Source: Agilicoccus flavus (lineage in GTDB: Bacteria; Actinomycetota; Actinomycetes; Actinomycetales; Dermatophilaceae). From it: a stretch of DNA of 64,000 bases. Below are positions 42,367 through 52,063 of this stretch, one piece after another (position 1 is the stretch's first letter; each line of letters opens with the position of its first letter). The stretch spans positions 186,001 to 250,000 of the forward strand of contig NZ_JACYXE010000002.1 in the NCBI RefSeq assembly GCF_014857905.1, read 5' to 3'. Under the pieces are notes generated by a model. That model was not told the origin of the DNA. It was given only the letters and a program-made list of their open reading frames with translations, and searched no databases. A program made the position numbers and the translations under genes.

Positions 42367-44121
42367 ATGCTCACCACGCGACGGATCGCACGCTCGGCGA
42401 CGGCACTGGCCGTCGTCTCCCTGGTGTCTGCCACCATCTACGGTGCCCCGCTCGCATTCGGCGCGGGTGAGGCGAGGCCCACGCACGCGGCGCTCGAGGG
42501 CACGGTCGTCCGGCTCGCCGACGCGCCCGGGGCGCCCCACGTCGACGGCGAGGACGAGGGCACGACCGGTGCCACGGTCCTCCAGCTCCCCGACCGCACC
42601 TTCGTGCCCGTCGACGGGGCGGCCGTGCAGCGCGTGTCCTCCGGGCAGAAGGTGCGCGTCACCGTCGTCGTCCCCCCGGCCGTCGCGGCGGCCGCGCGGG
42701 CCGGCGACGCGGCCCCCGTCAAGGGCGGCACCATCACCCTCGACCGCGGCGACCTCGCGAGCGCCGAACGCGACGGCGCGGCCGCCCCGACCTCGGATCT
42801 GTCGCGGGCCACGGCGGCCGCCGCCTCGGCGAGCGGGGCCGGACTCGCCACCTCCGGCGTGACCGTGCTCGGCGCGGCGCCGGCGGCGCTGTACCGCCCG
42901 GCCGTCCACGACCTGTACGTCGCGGTCGTCACGCCGCGCGGCGTGTCCGGCACCCCGGCCACCGCCGCGCAGGTCCGCGCCCAGGTCGCCGCCGCGTCGG
43001 CCTACTGGTCGGAGCAGTCCGGCGGCGGTGTCTCGTTCCGGGTCCGGGTCGTCACCGCGCCCTACCGTTCCGCCTTCCGCTGCACCGACGACGTCTTCAA
43101 GCCGTGGTCCGAGGCCGCCGACCGCATCGGTTTCACCGAGGCGCCGAACCGCCACCTCGTGCTCTCCTACCCCCGCGGGGCCGACACCCAGGGGTGCTCC
43201 TACGGCCTCGCCTCCATCGGCGCCGGCCCGAACGCCGGCGGCATCGCCCTCGTCTCGGACACCGCGTGGCCGGTGCTCGCCCACGAGCTCGGCCACAACC
43301 TCGGCCTCGAGCACGCCAAGGCCCTCGTGTGCACCCGCGCCGACGTCGCGCTGAACGGCCTGCCGCGCGGATGCTCGGTGACCGAGTACGGCTACCCGTG
43401 GGACGTCATGGCCGCCTCGGCGCCCGACCGCGCGGGGTCGCTGTCGGCGCCCCAGGCCATCCGCCTCGGGTTCCTGCGGGCCGGGCAGTTCGCGTCGGTC
43501 GCCTCCGGTTCGCGGACGCTCACCCTGGCCCCCCGGGCCGCGGCCACCGGCGTGCGCGCCGTCGAGGTCGCCGACCCGGTCTCGAAGGCGAGGTACTACG
43601 TCGAGTACCGCGCCCGCGTCGGCAGGGACAAGGTGCTCTACAAGAACGTGCCTGCGGGGGTCCGCATCGTGCGCCTCGACGCCGGCGGGCGCGGTTCGAT
43701 GGTCCTCGATGCCACGCCCACGGGGCGCACCGACGACGTCCGCCAGATCGCGCCCGGCGCGGCCTTCACCTCCTACGCGGGCGGGGTCCGGGTCGAGGTC
43801 CGCTCGGCGGGCGCGACCGCCACGGTCGTCGTCTCCTCCGGAACCGCGGCCGTCCGCGCCGCCGCCAAGGCGGCCGCCCTGGCCCGGGCCCGTGCGGCCG
43901 CGGCGATCAAGGCGAAGGCGGCGAAGGCCCGTGCGGCCGCGATCAAGGCGAAGGCGGCGAAGGCCCGTGCCGCCGCGATCCGGGCGAAGGCGGCGAGGGT
44001 CGCCAAGGCCCGGGCCGCGGCTCGGGCGACCTCCCGCGGGATCAGCGTGCGGGCGTCGGTGCCCACGAGCTCGCGGGCGAACGTCACCTGGCGCGGGGCG
44101 GCCCGACACGACATCCGCTGA
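42367..44121 (+). CDS. secreted zinc metalloprotease (metzincin, gametolysin-like) with Lys/Ala repeat tail
   Basis: 584 residues. A Sec signal peptide ([20 protein letters not shown]) leads an exported protein. After about 160 residues of pro-region comes the catalytic domain with the full zinc motif [11 protein letters not shown] (H306, E307, H310, H316) and a Met-turn YPWDVMA, which define a metzincin of the M11/gametolysin group. A beta-rich domain follows (about 380-510). The last 80 residues are Ala/Lys/Arg-rich with repeated [11 protein letters not shown], a strongly basic helical tail that could hold the enzyme at the wall or to anionic polymers. ATG 42367 has a GGAAGGG site; GTG 42331 is an alternative. 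Confidence 0.88.
   Translation: MLTTRRIARSATALAVVSLVSATIYGAPLAFGAGEARPTHAALEGTVVRLADAPGAPHVDGEDEGTTGATVLQLPDRTFVPVDGAAVQRVSSGQKVRVTVVVPPAVAAAARAGDAAPVKGGTITLDRGDLASAERDGAAAPTSDLSRATAAAASASGAGLATSGVTVLGAAPAALYRPAVHDLYVAVVTPRGVSGTPATAAQVRAQVAAASAYWSEQSGGGVSFRVRVVTAPYRSAFRCTDDVFKPWSEAADRIGFTEAPNRHLVLSYPRGADTQGCSYGLASIGAGPNAGGIALVSDTAWPVLAHELGHNLGLEHAKALVCTRADVALNGLPRGCSVTEYGYPWDVMAASAPDRAGSLSAPQAIRLGFLRAGQFASVASGSRTLTLAPRAAATGVRAVEVADPVSKARYYVEYRARVGRDKVLYKNVPAGVRIVRLDAGGRGSMVLDATPTGRTDDVRQIAPGAAFTSYAGGVRVEVRSAGATATVVVSSGTAAVRAAAKAAALARARAAAAIKAKAAKARAAAIKAKAAKARAAAIRAKAARVAKARAAARATSRGISVRASVPTSSRANVTWRGAARHDIR
43903..44010 (+). repeat. 36-bp coding repeats in the protease tail
   Basis: Copies at 43903-43938 and 43939-43974 differ by one base. 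A third (43975-44010) is diverged. Each encodes 12 residues of [12 protein letters not shown] type. Recent tandem duplication. Confidence 0.8.
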
Positions 44122-44263
44122 ACTCTGGACCACGACGCTCGCTCGACGCACCGCCGACGCGGTCTGCCCGCGGTTCCCGCGCCTCACGCCGGACGGATCC
44201 GGGCGTGTCCCCTCCGGCCGGAGCAGCATCCGCGCCCGCGTCGGCGGGGGAGGGCCCGCTCGC

Positions 44264-44269
44264 TACGAT
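44264..44269 (+). promoter_or_regulatory. candidate -10 box (TACGAT) for ilvD
   Basis: TACGAT ends 7 nt before ATG 44277 and overlaps the alternative ATG at 44268. If this is the promoter, 44268 cannot be used and 44277 is the start. Confidence 0.5.
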
Positions 44270-44276
44270 GGCCGCC

Positions 44277-46013
44277 ATGACGCAGATCACCTCCGAGAAC
44301 GCAGCCCCGGCCGGCGGTCCGGGGCCCGACATCAAGCCCCGCAGCCGGGACGTCACCGACGGCCTGGAGAAGACGGCGGCGCGCGGGATGCTGCGGGCCG
44401 TGGGGATGGGCGACGACGACTTCGCCAAGCCGCAGATCGGGGTCGCGAGCAGCTGGAACGAGATCACCCCCTGCAACCTGTCGCTCGACCGGCTCGCCAA
44501 GGCCGTCAAGGACGGGGTCCACGCGGCCGGGGGGTACCCGCTCGAGTTCGGCACGATCAGCGTCTCCGACGGCATCTCGATGGGCCACGACGGGATGCAC
44601 TTCTCGCTCGTCAGCCGCGAGATCATCGCGGACTCCGTCGAGACGGTGATGAACGCGGAGCGGCTCGACGGGTCCGTCCTGCTCGCCGGCTGCGACAAGT
44701 CGCTGCCGGGCATGCTCATGGCGGCCGCGCGTCTCGACCTCGCGTCGGTCTTCCTCTACGCCGGGTCGATCCTCCCGGGCATCGCCAAGCTCTCGGACGG
44801 CACCGAGAAGCAGGTGACGATCATCGACGCGTTCGAGGCGGTCGGCGCCTGCGCCCGGGGGCTCATGTCGCGGGCGGACGTCGACGCCATCGAGCGCGCG
44901 ATCTGCCCCGGCGAGGGCGCGTGCGGCGGCATGTACACCGCCAACACCATGGCGAGCGTCGCCGAGGCCATCGGCATGTCGATCCCCGGCTCGGCGGCCC
45001 CGCCGGCCACGGACCGCCGCCGCGACGGGTTCGCCCGCAAGTCGGGCGAGGCCGTCGTCGGGATGCTCCGCCGGGGCATCACGGCCCGCGACATCATGAC
45101 GAAGGAGGCGTTCGAGAACGCGATCGCCGTCGTCATGGCCTTCGGTGGGTCGACGAACGCCGTCCTGCACCTGCTCGCCATCGCGCACGAGGCCGACGTC
45201 GACCTGACGATGGCCGACTTCAAGCGGGTGGGTGGGAAGGTGCCGCACCTCGCCGACGTCAAGCCCTTCGGCCAGCACGTGATGACCGATGTCGACCGCA
45301 TCGGCGGCATCCCCGTCGTCATGAAGGCCCTGCTCGACGCGGGCCTGCTCCACGGCGACTGCCTGACGGTGACCGGGCACACAGTGGCCGAGAACCTCGC
45401 GGGCATCACCCCGCCCGACCCCGACGGCCACGTCATCCGGGCCATGACCGAGCCCATCCACCCGACGGGCGGGCTCACCATCCTCTCGGGGTCCCTCGCC
45501 CCGGAGGGCGCGGTCGTCAAGTCCGCCGGGTTCGAGTCCGACGTCTTCGAGGGCACCGCGCGCGTCTTCGACGGGGAGCGCGGTGCGATGGACGCCATCG
45601 AGGACGGGTCGATGGCGGCCGGCGAGGTCGTCGTCATCCGCTACGAAGGCCCCAAGGGCGGGCCCGGCATGCGCGAGATGCTCGCCGTCACGGGCGCCAT
45701 CAAGGGGGCGGGCCTCGGCAAGGACGTCCTCCTGCTCACCGACGGCCGCTTCTCGGGCGGCACGACCGGCCTGTGCGTCGGCCACGTCGCACCGGAGGCC
45801 GTCGACGGCGGACCCATCGCCTACGTGCAGACCGGCGACCGGATCCGGTTGAACGTCGCCGACGGCACGCTCGACCTGCTCGTCGACGACGCGGAGATGG
45901 CGCGCCGCCGCGAGGCCGGCGTCACCGCGCCGGAGCCGCGGTTCACCCGCGGCGTGCTGGCGAAGTACCGGCGGCTGGTGGGGTCGGCGAGCAAGGGCGC
46001 GGTCTGCGACTGA
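44277..46013 (+). CDS. ilvD: dihydroxy-acid dehydratase
   Basis: Fe-S enzyme forming 2-oxo acids in valine, isoleucine and leucine synthesis. 578 residues, the short bacterial-type length. Cluster cysteines lie in [29 protein letters not shown] and [15 protein letters not shown]. The C-terminal [20 protein letters not shown] is family-specific. The start MTQITSEN was chosen from the -10 position; ATG 44268 would add three residues. It lies alone in front of the ilvBNC leader, with a 100-bp inverted-repeat element 31 bp after its stop. Confidence 0.96.
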   Translation: MTQITSENAAPAGGPGPDIKPRSRDVTDGLEKTAARGMLRAVGMGDDDFAKPQIGVASSWNEITPCNLSLDRLAKAVKDGVHAAGGYPLEFGTISVSDGISMGHDGMHFSLVSREIIADSVETVMNAERLDGSVLLAGCDKSLPGMLMAAARLDLASVFLYAGSILPGIAKLSDGTEKQVTIIDAFEAVGACARGLMSRADVDAIERAICPGEGACGGMYTANTMASVAEAIGMSIPGSAAPPATDRRRDGFARKSGEAVVGMLRRGITARDIMTKEAFENAIAVVMAFGGSTNAVLHLLAIAHEADVDLTMADFKRVGGKVPHLADVKPFGQHVMTDVDRIGGIPVVMKALLDAGLLHGDCLTVTGHTVAENLAGITPPDPDGHVIRAMTEPIHPTGGLTILSGSLAPEGAVVKSAGFESDVFEGTARVFDGERGAMDAIEDGSMAAGEVVVIRYEGPKGGPGMREMLAVTGAIKGAGLGKDVLLLTDGRFSGGTTGLCVGHVAPEAVDGGPIAYVQTGDRIRLNVADGTLDLLVDDAEMARRREAGVTAPEPRFTRGVLAKYRRLVGSASKGAVCD

Positions 46014-46044
46014 CGACGACGCGGCGAAGGACGGGGCCGGGTTT

Positions 46045-46144
46045 TCACGACAACTGCACTGCCATCGACGTCACTGCTCGAATCGCTCCTGGTCAGAGGG
46101 TCGACCTGCACGCCTACACCCCTGAGGCAGTGCAGTTGTCGTGA
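46045..46144. repeat. 100-bp element bounded by perfect 19-bp inverted repeats
   Basis: Arms 46045-46063 and 46126-46144 are exact inverted copies (TCACGACAACTGCACTGCC), 62 bp apart. The right arm also takes part in a tighter palindrome AGTTGTC-GT-GACAACT (46134-46149), which looks like a GntR-type operator. It may be a giant terminator for ilvD, a miniature mobile-element remnant, or a paired operator. It holds no open frame worth calling and is less GC-rich than its surroundings. Confidence 0.6.
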
Positions 46145-46149
46145 CAACT

Positions 46150-46401
46150 TGGGCCGCCGTCCCCTGGGCGCCGCTCGATGAGCCCGGCCGTGTCTCGGTG
46201 ACCGAGGTGAAGTCCAGCTCCCGAATCGCCCGAACACCGCAGGCGCGGTCGCTCCACTCAATGGTCCGCCCCCTGGGCGGGCACCGCACGGCCCCGTGTC
46301 GGGCGGAGGGCAGCCTAGCGCCCGTTTGCGCGTGGTTCTGGCGGCACACGCGCCTTGTCCGCGTGGAACGGTCCATATGTCAAGACGTGCGTCTCACGCC
46401 T
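46150..46401. other. non-coding gap between the inverted-repeat element and the ilvB promoter
   Basis: About 250 bp without a supported gene. Open frames on both strands here have poor coding character and run through the promoter or attenuator. An ATG at 46377 opens in the same frame as the leader peptide, but lies upstream of the promoter. Confidence 0.4.
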
Positions 46402-46430
46402 TTGACACCTCCTCCCGGGTCGGCCAGAGT
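46402..46430 (+). promoter_or_regulatory. ilvBNC promoter
   Basis: Perfect -35 TTGACA (46402-46407), 17-nt spacer, -10 CAGAGT (46425-46430). The start of transcription would fall at about 46436-46438, i.e. on the GTG of the leader peptide, making the leader ORF leaderless. Confidence 0.6.
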
Positions 46431-46436
46431 GGCGAC

Positions 46437-46463
46437 GTGGCCCGAATTCTCGTACTTCCCTGA
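46437..46463 (+). CDS. ilvBNC leader peptide (attenuation sensor), MARILVLP
   Basis: Eight codons and stop: M A R I L V L P. Four consecutive codons are Ile, Leu, Val, Leu, exactly the products of the pathway. Three of them (ATT, GTA, CTT) are codons hardly used elsewhere in this genome, which makes ribosome stalling more sensitive to charging. A pause hairpin and a U-tract terminator follow at once. Branched-chain leader peptides before ilvB are known in other actinobacteria (established). The GTG start is inferred from the promoter 6 nt upstream; an ATG at 46377 in the same frame would give 28 residues. Confidence 0.72.
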   Translation: MARILVLP

Positions 46464-46489
46464 GCGCGCCGGCGTCTGTGCCGACGCGC
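46464..46489 (+). promoter_or_regulatory. pause hairpin of the ilvB attenuator
   Basis: GCGCGCCGGC pairs with GCCGACGCGC (one mismatch) around a 6-nt loop, beginning at the leader stop codon. Its position fits the 1:2 or pause stem of a classical attenuator. Confidence 0.55.
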
Positions 46490-46491
46490 CA

Positions 46492-46526
46492 CCCCTTCGT
46501 CCGTCCGCGGACCGAGGGGATTTTTT
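46492..46526 (+). terminator. ilvB attenuator terminator
   Basis: CCCCTTCGTCCG/CGGACCGAGGGG stem (12 positions, one mismatch, one G-U) with a TCCG loop, then A and six T. It lies 118 bp before the ilvB start, so it can only act as a regulated early terminator. Confidence 0.72.
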
Positions 46527-46643
46527 GTGAGTCGGGCCGTCACGCGTGGGTGGTACGCCTCACCGGTGGAGTCCGAGCGAACCGGACTGCGAAGCCAGGC
46601 CCGCAACCGAGGTAGCCCAACCTCACGAAAGTGGTGACCGATC

Positions 46644-48530
46644 GTGACCAGCACGACACCCGCCCCACGCCCTGCGCCGCCCGCGCGGCCGGCGGCGCGC
46701 CCCACCCCCACCCCCGCCCCCGCCGCGAGCCGCGTCGAACACGTCACGGGGGCCCAGAGCCTCATCCGTGCCCTCGAGGAGGTCGGCGCAGAGGTTGTCT
46801 TCGGGATGCCGGGCGGCGCGATCCTGCCCGCCTACGACCCGCTCATGGACTCCACCCGCGTGCGCCACGTGCTCGTCCGGCACGAGCAGGGTGCCGGGCA
46901 CGCCGCCGAGGGGTACGCGGCCGCGACGGGCAAGGTCGGGGTCTGCATGGCGACGTCCGGGCCGGGGGCCACGAACCTCGTCACCGCGCTCGCCGACGCG
47001 AACATGGACTCGGTGCCGATCGTCGCGATCACCGGTCAGGTGGGCAGCGCCGCCATCGGGACCGACGCCTTCCAGGAGGCGGACATCCGGGGCATCACGA
47101 TGCCGATCACCAAGCACAACTACCTCGTCACCGACCCGGCCGACATCCCGCGCGTCGTCGCCGAGGCCTTCCACATCGCGAGCACCGGACGGCCCGGCCC
47201 GGTCCTCGTCGACGTGACGAAGGACACGCTGCAGGCGCAGACGACGTTCAGCTGGCCGCCGACGTTCGAGCTGCCCGGGTACCGCCCGGTGACGAAGCCG
47301 CACGGCAAGCAGATCCGCGAGGCCGCCCGGCTCATCCGCGAGGCCCGCCGACCCGTGTTCTACCTCGGCGGCGGCCTGATCCGGGCCGACGCGAGCGAGG
47401 AGCTGCGCGAGCTCGTCGAGCTGACGCAGATCCCGCTCGTCACGACCCTCATGGCGCGGGGCGTCGTCCCCGACTCCCACCCCCTGCACCTCGGGATGCC
47501 GGGCATGCACGGGTCCGTCGCGGCCGTCACCGGGCTGCAGAAGGCCGACCTCCTCATCGCCCTGGGCACCCGCTTCGACGACCGGGTCACCGGCAAGCTC
47601 GCGACGTTCGCGCCCCTGGCCAAGGTCATCCACGCCGACGTCGACCCTGCCGAGATCGGCAAGAACCGCATCGCCGACGTGCCGATGGTGGGCGACGCCC
47701 GCGAGGTCTGCGCCGAGCTCCTCAAGGCGCTCTCCGGCGAGGACGCGCTCGGCGACTACGCCGCGTGGCGCGCCGAGGTCGCCGACTACAAGCGGCGCTA
47801 CCCGCTCGGCCACACCGCGCCCGAGAGCGGCCTGATGTCTCCGCAGCACGTCATCGAGCGCATCGGCGCGCTGAGCGGGCCGGAGGCGACGTACGTCGCC
47901 GGGGTCGGCCAGCACCAGATGTGGGCGGCGCAGTTCATCGAGTACAGCCGCCCGAACAGTTGGCTCAACTCCGGCGGCCTCGGGACCATGGGCTACTGCG
48001 TGCCCGCGGCCATGGGCGCCAAGGTGGCCGAGCCGGAGCGGGTCGTGTGGGGCATCGACGGCGACGGGTGCTTCCAGATGACGAACCAGGAGCTCGCCAC
48101 CTGCGTCATCAACAAGATCCCGATCAAGATCGCCGTCATCAACAACAGCAGCCTCGGCATGGTCCGTCAGTGGCAGACGCTGTTCTACAACGAGCGGTAC
48201 AGCAACACGGATCTGCACACGGCCCACGGCGGCTCGCGCGTTCCCGACTTCGTCAAGCTCGCCGAGGCCTACGGCTGCGCCGGGCTGCGCTGCGAACGCG
48301 AGGAGGACCTCGACGCGACCATCCAGGCGGCGCTCGAGATCGACGAACGGCCCGTCGTCGTCGACTTCGTCGTCTGCCGCGACGCGATGGTGTGGCCGAT
48401 GGTGCCCGCCGGGGTGAGCAACGACGAGATCCTCTACGCGCGTGACCTCTCGCCGGTCTGGGACCGCGAGGAGGACGACATGACCGGTGGCAACGTGCCC
48501 GACCAGGAAGAGCAGGTGCCGGCCCGATGA
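46644..48530 (+). CDS. ilvB: acetolactate synthase, large (catalytic) subunit
   Basis: ThDP- and FAD-dependent enzyme that makes acetolactate or acetohydroxybutyrate, the first common step to valine and isoleucine. 628 residues with an N-terminal Pro/Ala-rich extension of about 30 residues. [33 protein letters not shown] (the ThDP-activating Glu), [12 protein letters not shown] and the ThDP motif [15 protein letters not shown] are clear. GTG start; the upstream AAAGTGGTG is a poor ribosome site. First structural gene of ilvBNC, expressed through the attenuator. Confidence 0.96.
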   Translation: MTSTTPAPRPAPPARPAARPTPTPAPAASRVEHVTGAQSLIRALEEVGAEVVFGMPGGAILPAYDPLMDSTRVRHVLVRHEQGAGHAAEGYAAATGKVGVCMATSGPGATNLVTALADANMDSVPIVAITGQVGSAAIGTDAFQEADIRGITMPITKHNYLVTDPADIPRVVAEAFHIASTGRPGPVLVDVTKDTLQAQTTFSWPPTFELPGYRPVTKPHGKQIREAARLIREARRPVFYLGGGLIRADASEELRELVELTQIPLVTTLMARGVVPDSHPLHLGMPGMHGSVAAVTGLQKADLLIALGTRFDDRVTGKLATFAPLAKVIHADVDPAEIGKNRIADVPMVGDAREVCAELLKALSGEDALGDYAAWRAEVADYKRRYPLGHTAPESGLMSPQHVIERIGALSGPEATYVAGVGQHQMWAAQFIEYSRPNSWLNSGGLGTMGYCVPAAMGAKVAEPERVVWGIDGDGCFQMTNQELATCVINKIPIKIAVINNSSLGMVRQWQTLFYNERYSNTDLHTAHGGSRVPDFVKLAEAYGCAGLRCEREEDLDATIQAALEIDERPVVVDFVVCRDAMVWPMVPAGVSNDEILYARDLSPVWDREEDDMTGGNVPDQEEQVPAR

Positions 48531-49039
48531 ACACCCACGTGCTGTCCGTCCTCGTCGAGAACAAGCCCGGTGTGCTCGCCCGCATCGCCGCGCTGTTCAG
48601 CCGTCGCGGCTTCAACATCCACTCCCTCGCGGTCGGTCCGACCGAGCACGACGAGATCTCCCGCATGACGGTCCTCGTCGACGCCGACGAGCTGCCCCTG
48701 GAGCAGGTGACCAAGCAGCTCAACAAGCTCATCGAGGTGCTCAAGGTCGTCGAGCTCGAGCCCGAGCAGACCGTGGAGCGGCGCATCATCCTCGTCAAGG
48801 TGCGCACGGAGCCGTCCACGCGCTCGCACATCCTCGAGACGGCCGAGCTGTTCCGGGCCCGCGTCGTCGACGTCGCCGCCGACTCCGTGACCATCGAGGC
48901 CACCGGCCGGCTCGACAAGCTCGAGGCGCTGCTCGCGCTCCTGCAGCCCTACGGGGTCAAGGAGCTCGTGCAGTCCGGCCTCGTCGCCATCGGGCGCGGA
49001 CCCCGCTCCATCACCGACCGCGCCCTCAAGACCCACTGA
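48527..49039 (+). CDS. ilvN: acetolactate synthase, small (regulatory) subunit
   Basis: 170 residues. The N-terminal ACT domain ([38 protein letters not shown]) binds valine for feedback inhibition; the C-terminal half activates IlvB. ATGA overlap with ilvB ensures coupled translation. 48 bp separate it from ilvC. Confidence 0.97.
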   Translation: MNTHVLSVLVENKPGVLARIAALFSRRGFNIHSLAVGPTEHDEISRMTVLVDADELPLEQVTKQLNKLIEVLKVVELEPEQTVERRIILVKVRTEPSTRSHILETAELFRARVVDVAADSVTIEATGRLDKLEALLALLQPYGVKELVQSGLVAIGRGPRSITDRALKTH

Positions 49040-50119
<1,080 letters not shown>

Positions 50120-50138
50120 CGCCGTCCCGGGTCCGCTG

Positions 50139-50174
50139 AAGGGGCCGGTCACCGCCGTCGGTGACCGGCCCCTT
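50139..50174 (+). terminator. terminator of ilvBNC
   Basis: Perfect 16-bp stem AAGGGGCCGGTCACCG / CGGTGACCGGCCCCTT with a CCGT loop, right after ilvC. Confidence 0.75.
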
Positions 50175-50325
50175 CGCGTCGGTCGTCGCCGGGGCGGCCG
50201 GGACGCCTGTGGACGGCGCCGCGGCGCGCTCGAGGATCGGTGGGAGGGTGTCGGTCCACCGTCCACCGTTGCCGCACCTCGTCACCGGGGCGCACACTGG
50301 AGATCACCGAAGGAGGGAGCCCACG

Positions 50326-50913
50326 ATGAGTCTCGTCGCGGGATCGTGGTTGCCGAGCCGGATCGACCTCGAGATGTGGGACGAGTACGCCGGCCTCCAC
50401 GACGACGCCTTCGAGCTGGTCGAGGGCGTGCCCACGATGTCACCACCGGGGGAGGGGCCGGTCAACCGCGGCGCCGGCATGATGCTGGCGCTCGCGATCA
50501 ACCGTGACCGTGGCGAATGGCTGGCGGTCGAGGAACTCGATGTGACCTTGTGGGAGGTGCCGCGCCCGACCGTGCGTCGACCGGATGTCGTCGTCGCGCC
50601 GGCCGCGGCGTTGCGGCGGGGCGCCCAGCCGCCGCAGATCCGACGGGTGCGCGCCGATCAGGCGCTCTTCATCGCCGAGGTCGTCTCGGAGTCCTCCGTC
50701 GAGCGCGACCACGTGGCCAAGCGTCGCGACTACGCCCTCGCGGGGATCGCCTCCTACCTCGTCGTCGACCTGCGCAGCGACCCGGGCGAGCTGTGGCTCT
50801 ACGAGGAGCGCGACGCCGACGGGCTCTTCGTGGAGGTCGCGCCGCGCGAACGCGTCGTGCTCGCGGTCGCGGGCGTGACGATCCCCCTCTCGCTGGACGA
50901 TCTCGAGCCGTAG
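50326..50913 (+). CDS. Uma2-family endonuclease-like protein (DUF820)
   Basis: 195 residues of the PD-(D/E)xK-fold Uma2 family. The family's conserved positions are visible as FELVEGVPTMSPPGEG (Glu), RRPDVVVAP (Asp), FIAEVVSESSVERD (Glu) and KRRDYALAGIASYLVVD. Uma2 proteins are common, rapidly expanding families of unclear role, possibly mobile or defence-linked. A strong AGGAGG site precedes ATG 50326; the longer open frame upstream starts inside the ilvC terminator and was rejected. Accessory in character. Confidence 0.85.
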   Translation: MSLVAGSWLPSRIDLEMWDEYAGLHDDAFELVEGVPTMSPPGEGPVNRGAGMMLALAINRDRGEWLAVEELDVTLWEVPRPTVRRPDVVVAPAAALRRGAQPPQIRRVRADQALFIAEVVSESSVERDHVAKRRDYALAGIASYLVVDLRSDPGELWLYEERDADGLFVEVAPRERVVLAVAGVTIPLSLDDLEP

Positions 50914-50941
50914 CCCCGGCGCCCTGCGCCTCGGGACCAGG

Positions 50942-50982
50942 CTCGAAAAGGGTTCGAGGCGCACGCCGCCGCGTGCGAGCCT
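50942..50982. other. two small hairpins before the 50989 gene
   Basis: CTCGAA-AAGGG-TTCGAG (50942-50958) overlaps AGGCGCACGC-CGCC-GCGTGCGAGCCT (50957-50982, two-base bulge). These could terminate the Uma2 gene or act as an operator for the next gene, whose start is only 6 nt further on. Confidence 0.35.
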
Positions 50983-50988
50983 GATCGC

Positions 50989-52041
50989 ATGAATGCTCGG
51001 ACGGATGCCGGGGTGTCACTCGAGGCCGACGCCGCGACGTTCCGAGCGCTCGCGCGCAGCTCGCGACGCCTGTGGGGGTCGGTCCGGTTGTCGGTGTCGG
51101 AATGCGGGCCCTGGGCGGGCGACGGGTGGCGGGCGTGGGTCCGCCGTCCGAGCGCCTACCGGCTCGAGCGGCTCGACGGGTCGCTGCAGGACGCGGAACT
51201 CGACCAGGGCGGGACGGGGTCGACCGCCTTCCTGCGCGGTGAGGTCGCCGACCCGGAGGAGCACTACGGCCCCGAGGCCACGGCGCTGCGACGGGAGGCA
51301 CTCGATCTGGTGGGCGACCTGGCCCGCCCCGCCACCCCCGACGAGGACGCCCTCTCCGTCGTGATCCGCGCCCGGGACGAGGCCGAGCGGCGCCTGGCCG
51401 CGAACCCGCGCCTGCTCGCCGGGCGGTTGCTCGCCGACCCGCCGACCTCCCGGCCCGAGGACGGCGTGCCGTTCTTCGTGAACTATCGGCGGATGGCTCT
51501 CCTCGAACCCGACGAGCTCGCCGACGGCGAGGCCGATCCGGTCGAGGAGCTGCCCGACGGCGTCCCGTGGGAGTCCATGACGCCGCAGGAGCAGGAGTTG
51601 CACCACGCCCGCGAGATCCGGGACCTCGCCGTGGCGGTGACCGAGACGGCCCGCGGCGACCTCGCCCGCTGGGACCGCCCCGCACTCGAGATCGCCCGCG
51701 TCGACCGCGTCGACCACCACGGGAGGCCCGCGCTGGAGGCGGTCGTGCGGACGACGCCGGCGTACTCGCCCCGCTGTTCGTGCTGCCCGCTGCTCGCCGG
51801 CCGCCACGCGCTCGCGACCGAGCGCGACGCGATGGGGGAGGAGCAGGCCCGGCAGATCGGGTGGCCGGATCCGGCCGAGGGCGGCGTCGACTTCCGGGTG
51901 CGGCTCGACGCCGGCACCGGGATCTGCGTCGAGGTCGAGGCCCTCGACGGCATCGAGCCGGGCGGCGGCTTCACCGCCGTCGTCGAGGAGGTCGACGTCC
52001 GCTATCCCGACGCCCTGTTCACCGAGCGCTCGACCCCGTGA
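50989..52041 (+). CDS. hypothetical protein, 350 residues
   Basis: I do not recognise a family. The protein is soluble with no signal peptide or membrane segment. It is rich in Asp/Glu and Arg, and it has a cysteine cluster SPRCSCCPLL near residue 262 that might bind metal or form a disulfide. DGVPWESMTPQEQELHHARE is a helical middle segment. Codon use is like the neighbours. It sits after the Uma2 gene and convergent with the damaged symporter gene. A weak -10-like GAGCCT (50977-50982) ends 6 nt before the ATG. Confidence 0.7.
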   Translation: MNARTDAGVSLEADAATFRALARSSRRLWGSVRLSVSECGPWAGDGWRAWVRRPSAYRLERLDGSLQDAELDQGGTGSTAFLRGEVADPEEHYGPEATALRREALDLVGDLARPATPDEDALSVVIRARDEAERRLAANPRLLAGRLLADPPTSRPEDGVPFFVNYRRMALLEPDELADGEADPVEELPDGVPWESMTPQEQELHHAREIRDLAVAVTETARGDLARWDRPALEIARVDRVDHHGRPALEAVVRTTPAYSPRCSCCPLLAGRHALATERDAMGEEQARQIGWPDPAEGGVDFRVRLDAGTGICVEVEALDGIEPGGGFTAVVEEVDVRYPDALFTERSTP

Positions 52042-52044
52042 CGA

Positions 52045-52061
52045 CGCGCCCGGCCGGCGCG
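52045..52061. terminator. small hairpin between convergent genes
   Basis: CGCGCC-CGGCC-GGCGCG in the 22-bp gap between the 350-residue gene and the symporter gene. Short, low confidence. Confidence 0.3.
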
Positions 52062-52063
52062 CC

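Noticed and set aside
42226-44229. 667-codon minus-strand frame over the protease gene
   Set aside because: Antisense shadow; the plus strand has HExxHxxGxxH and a signal peptide.
46377-46463. 28-codon version of the ilvB leader starting at ATG 46377
   Set aside because: The ATG lies upstream of the TTGACA promoter, and the ribosome site is weak. The 8-codon form fits better, though not proven.
46141-46530. 129-codon plus-strand frame before ilvB
   Set aside because: Runs through the promoter and attenuator, with poor codon use for this genome and no ribosome site.
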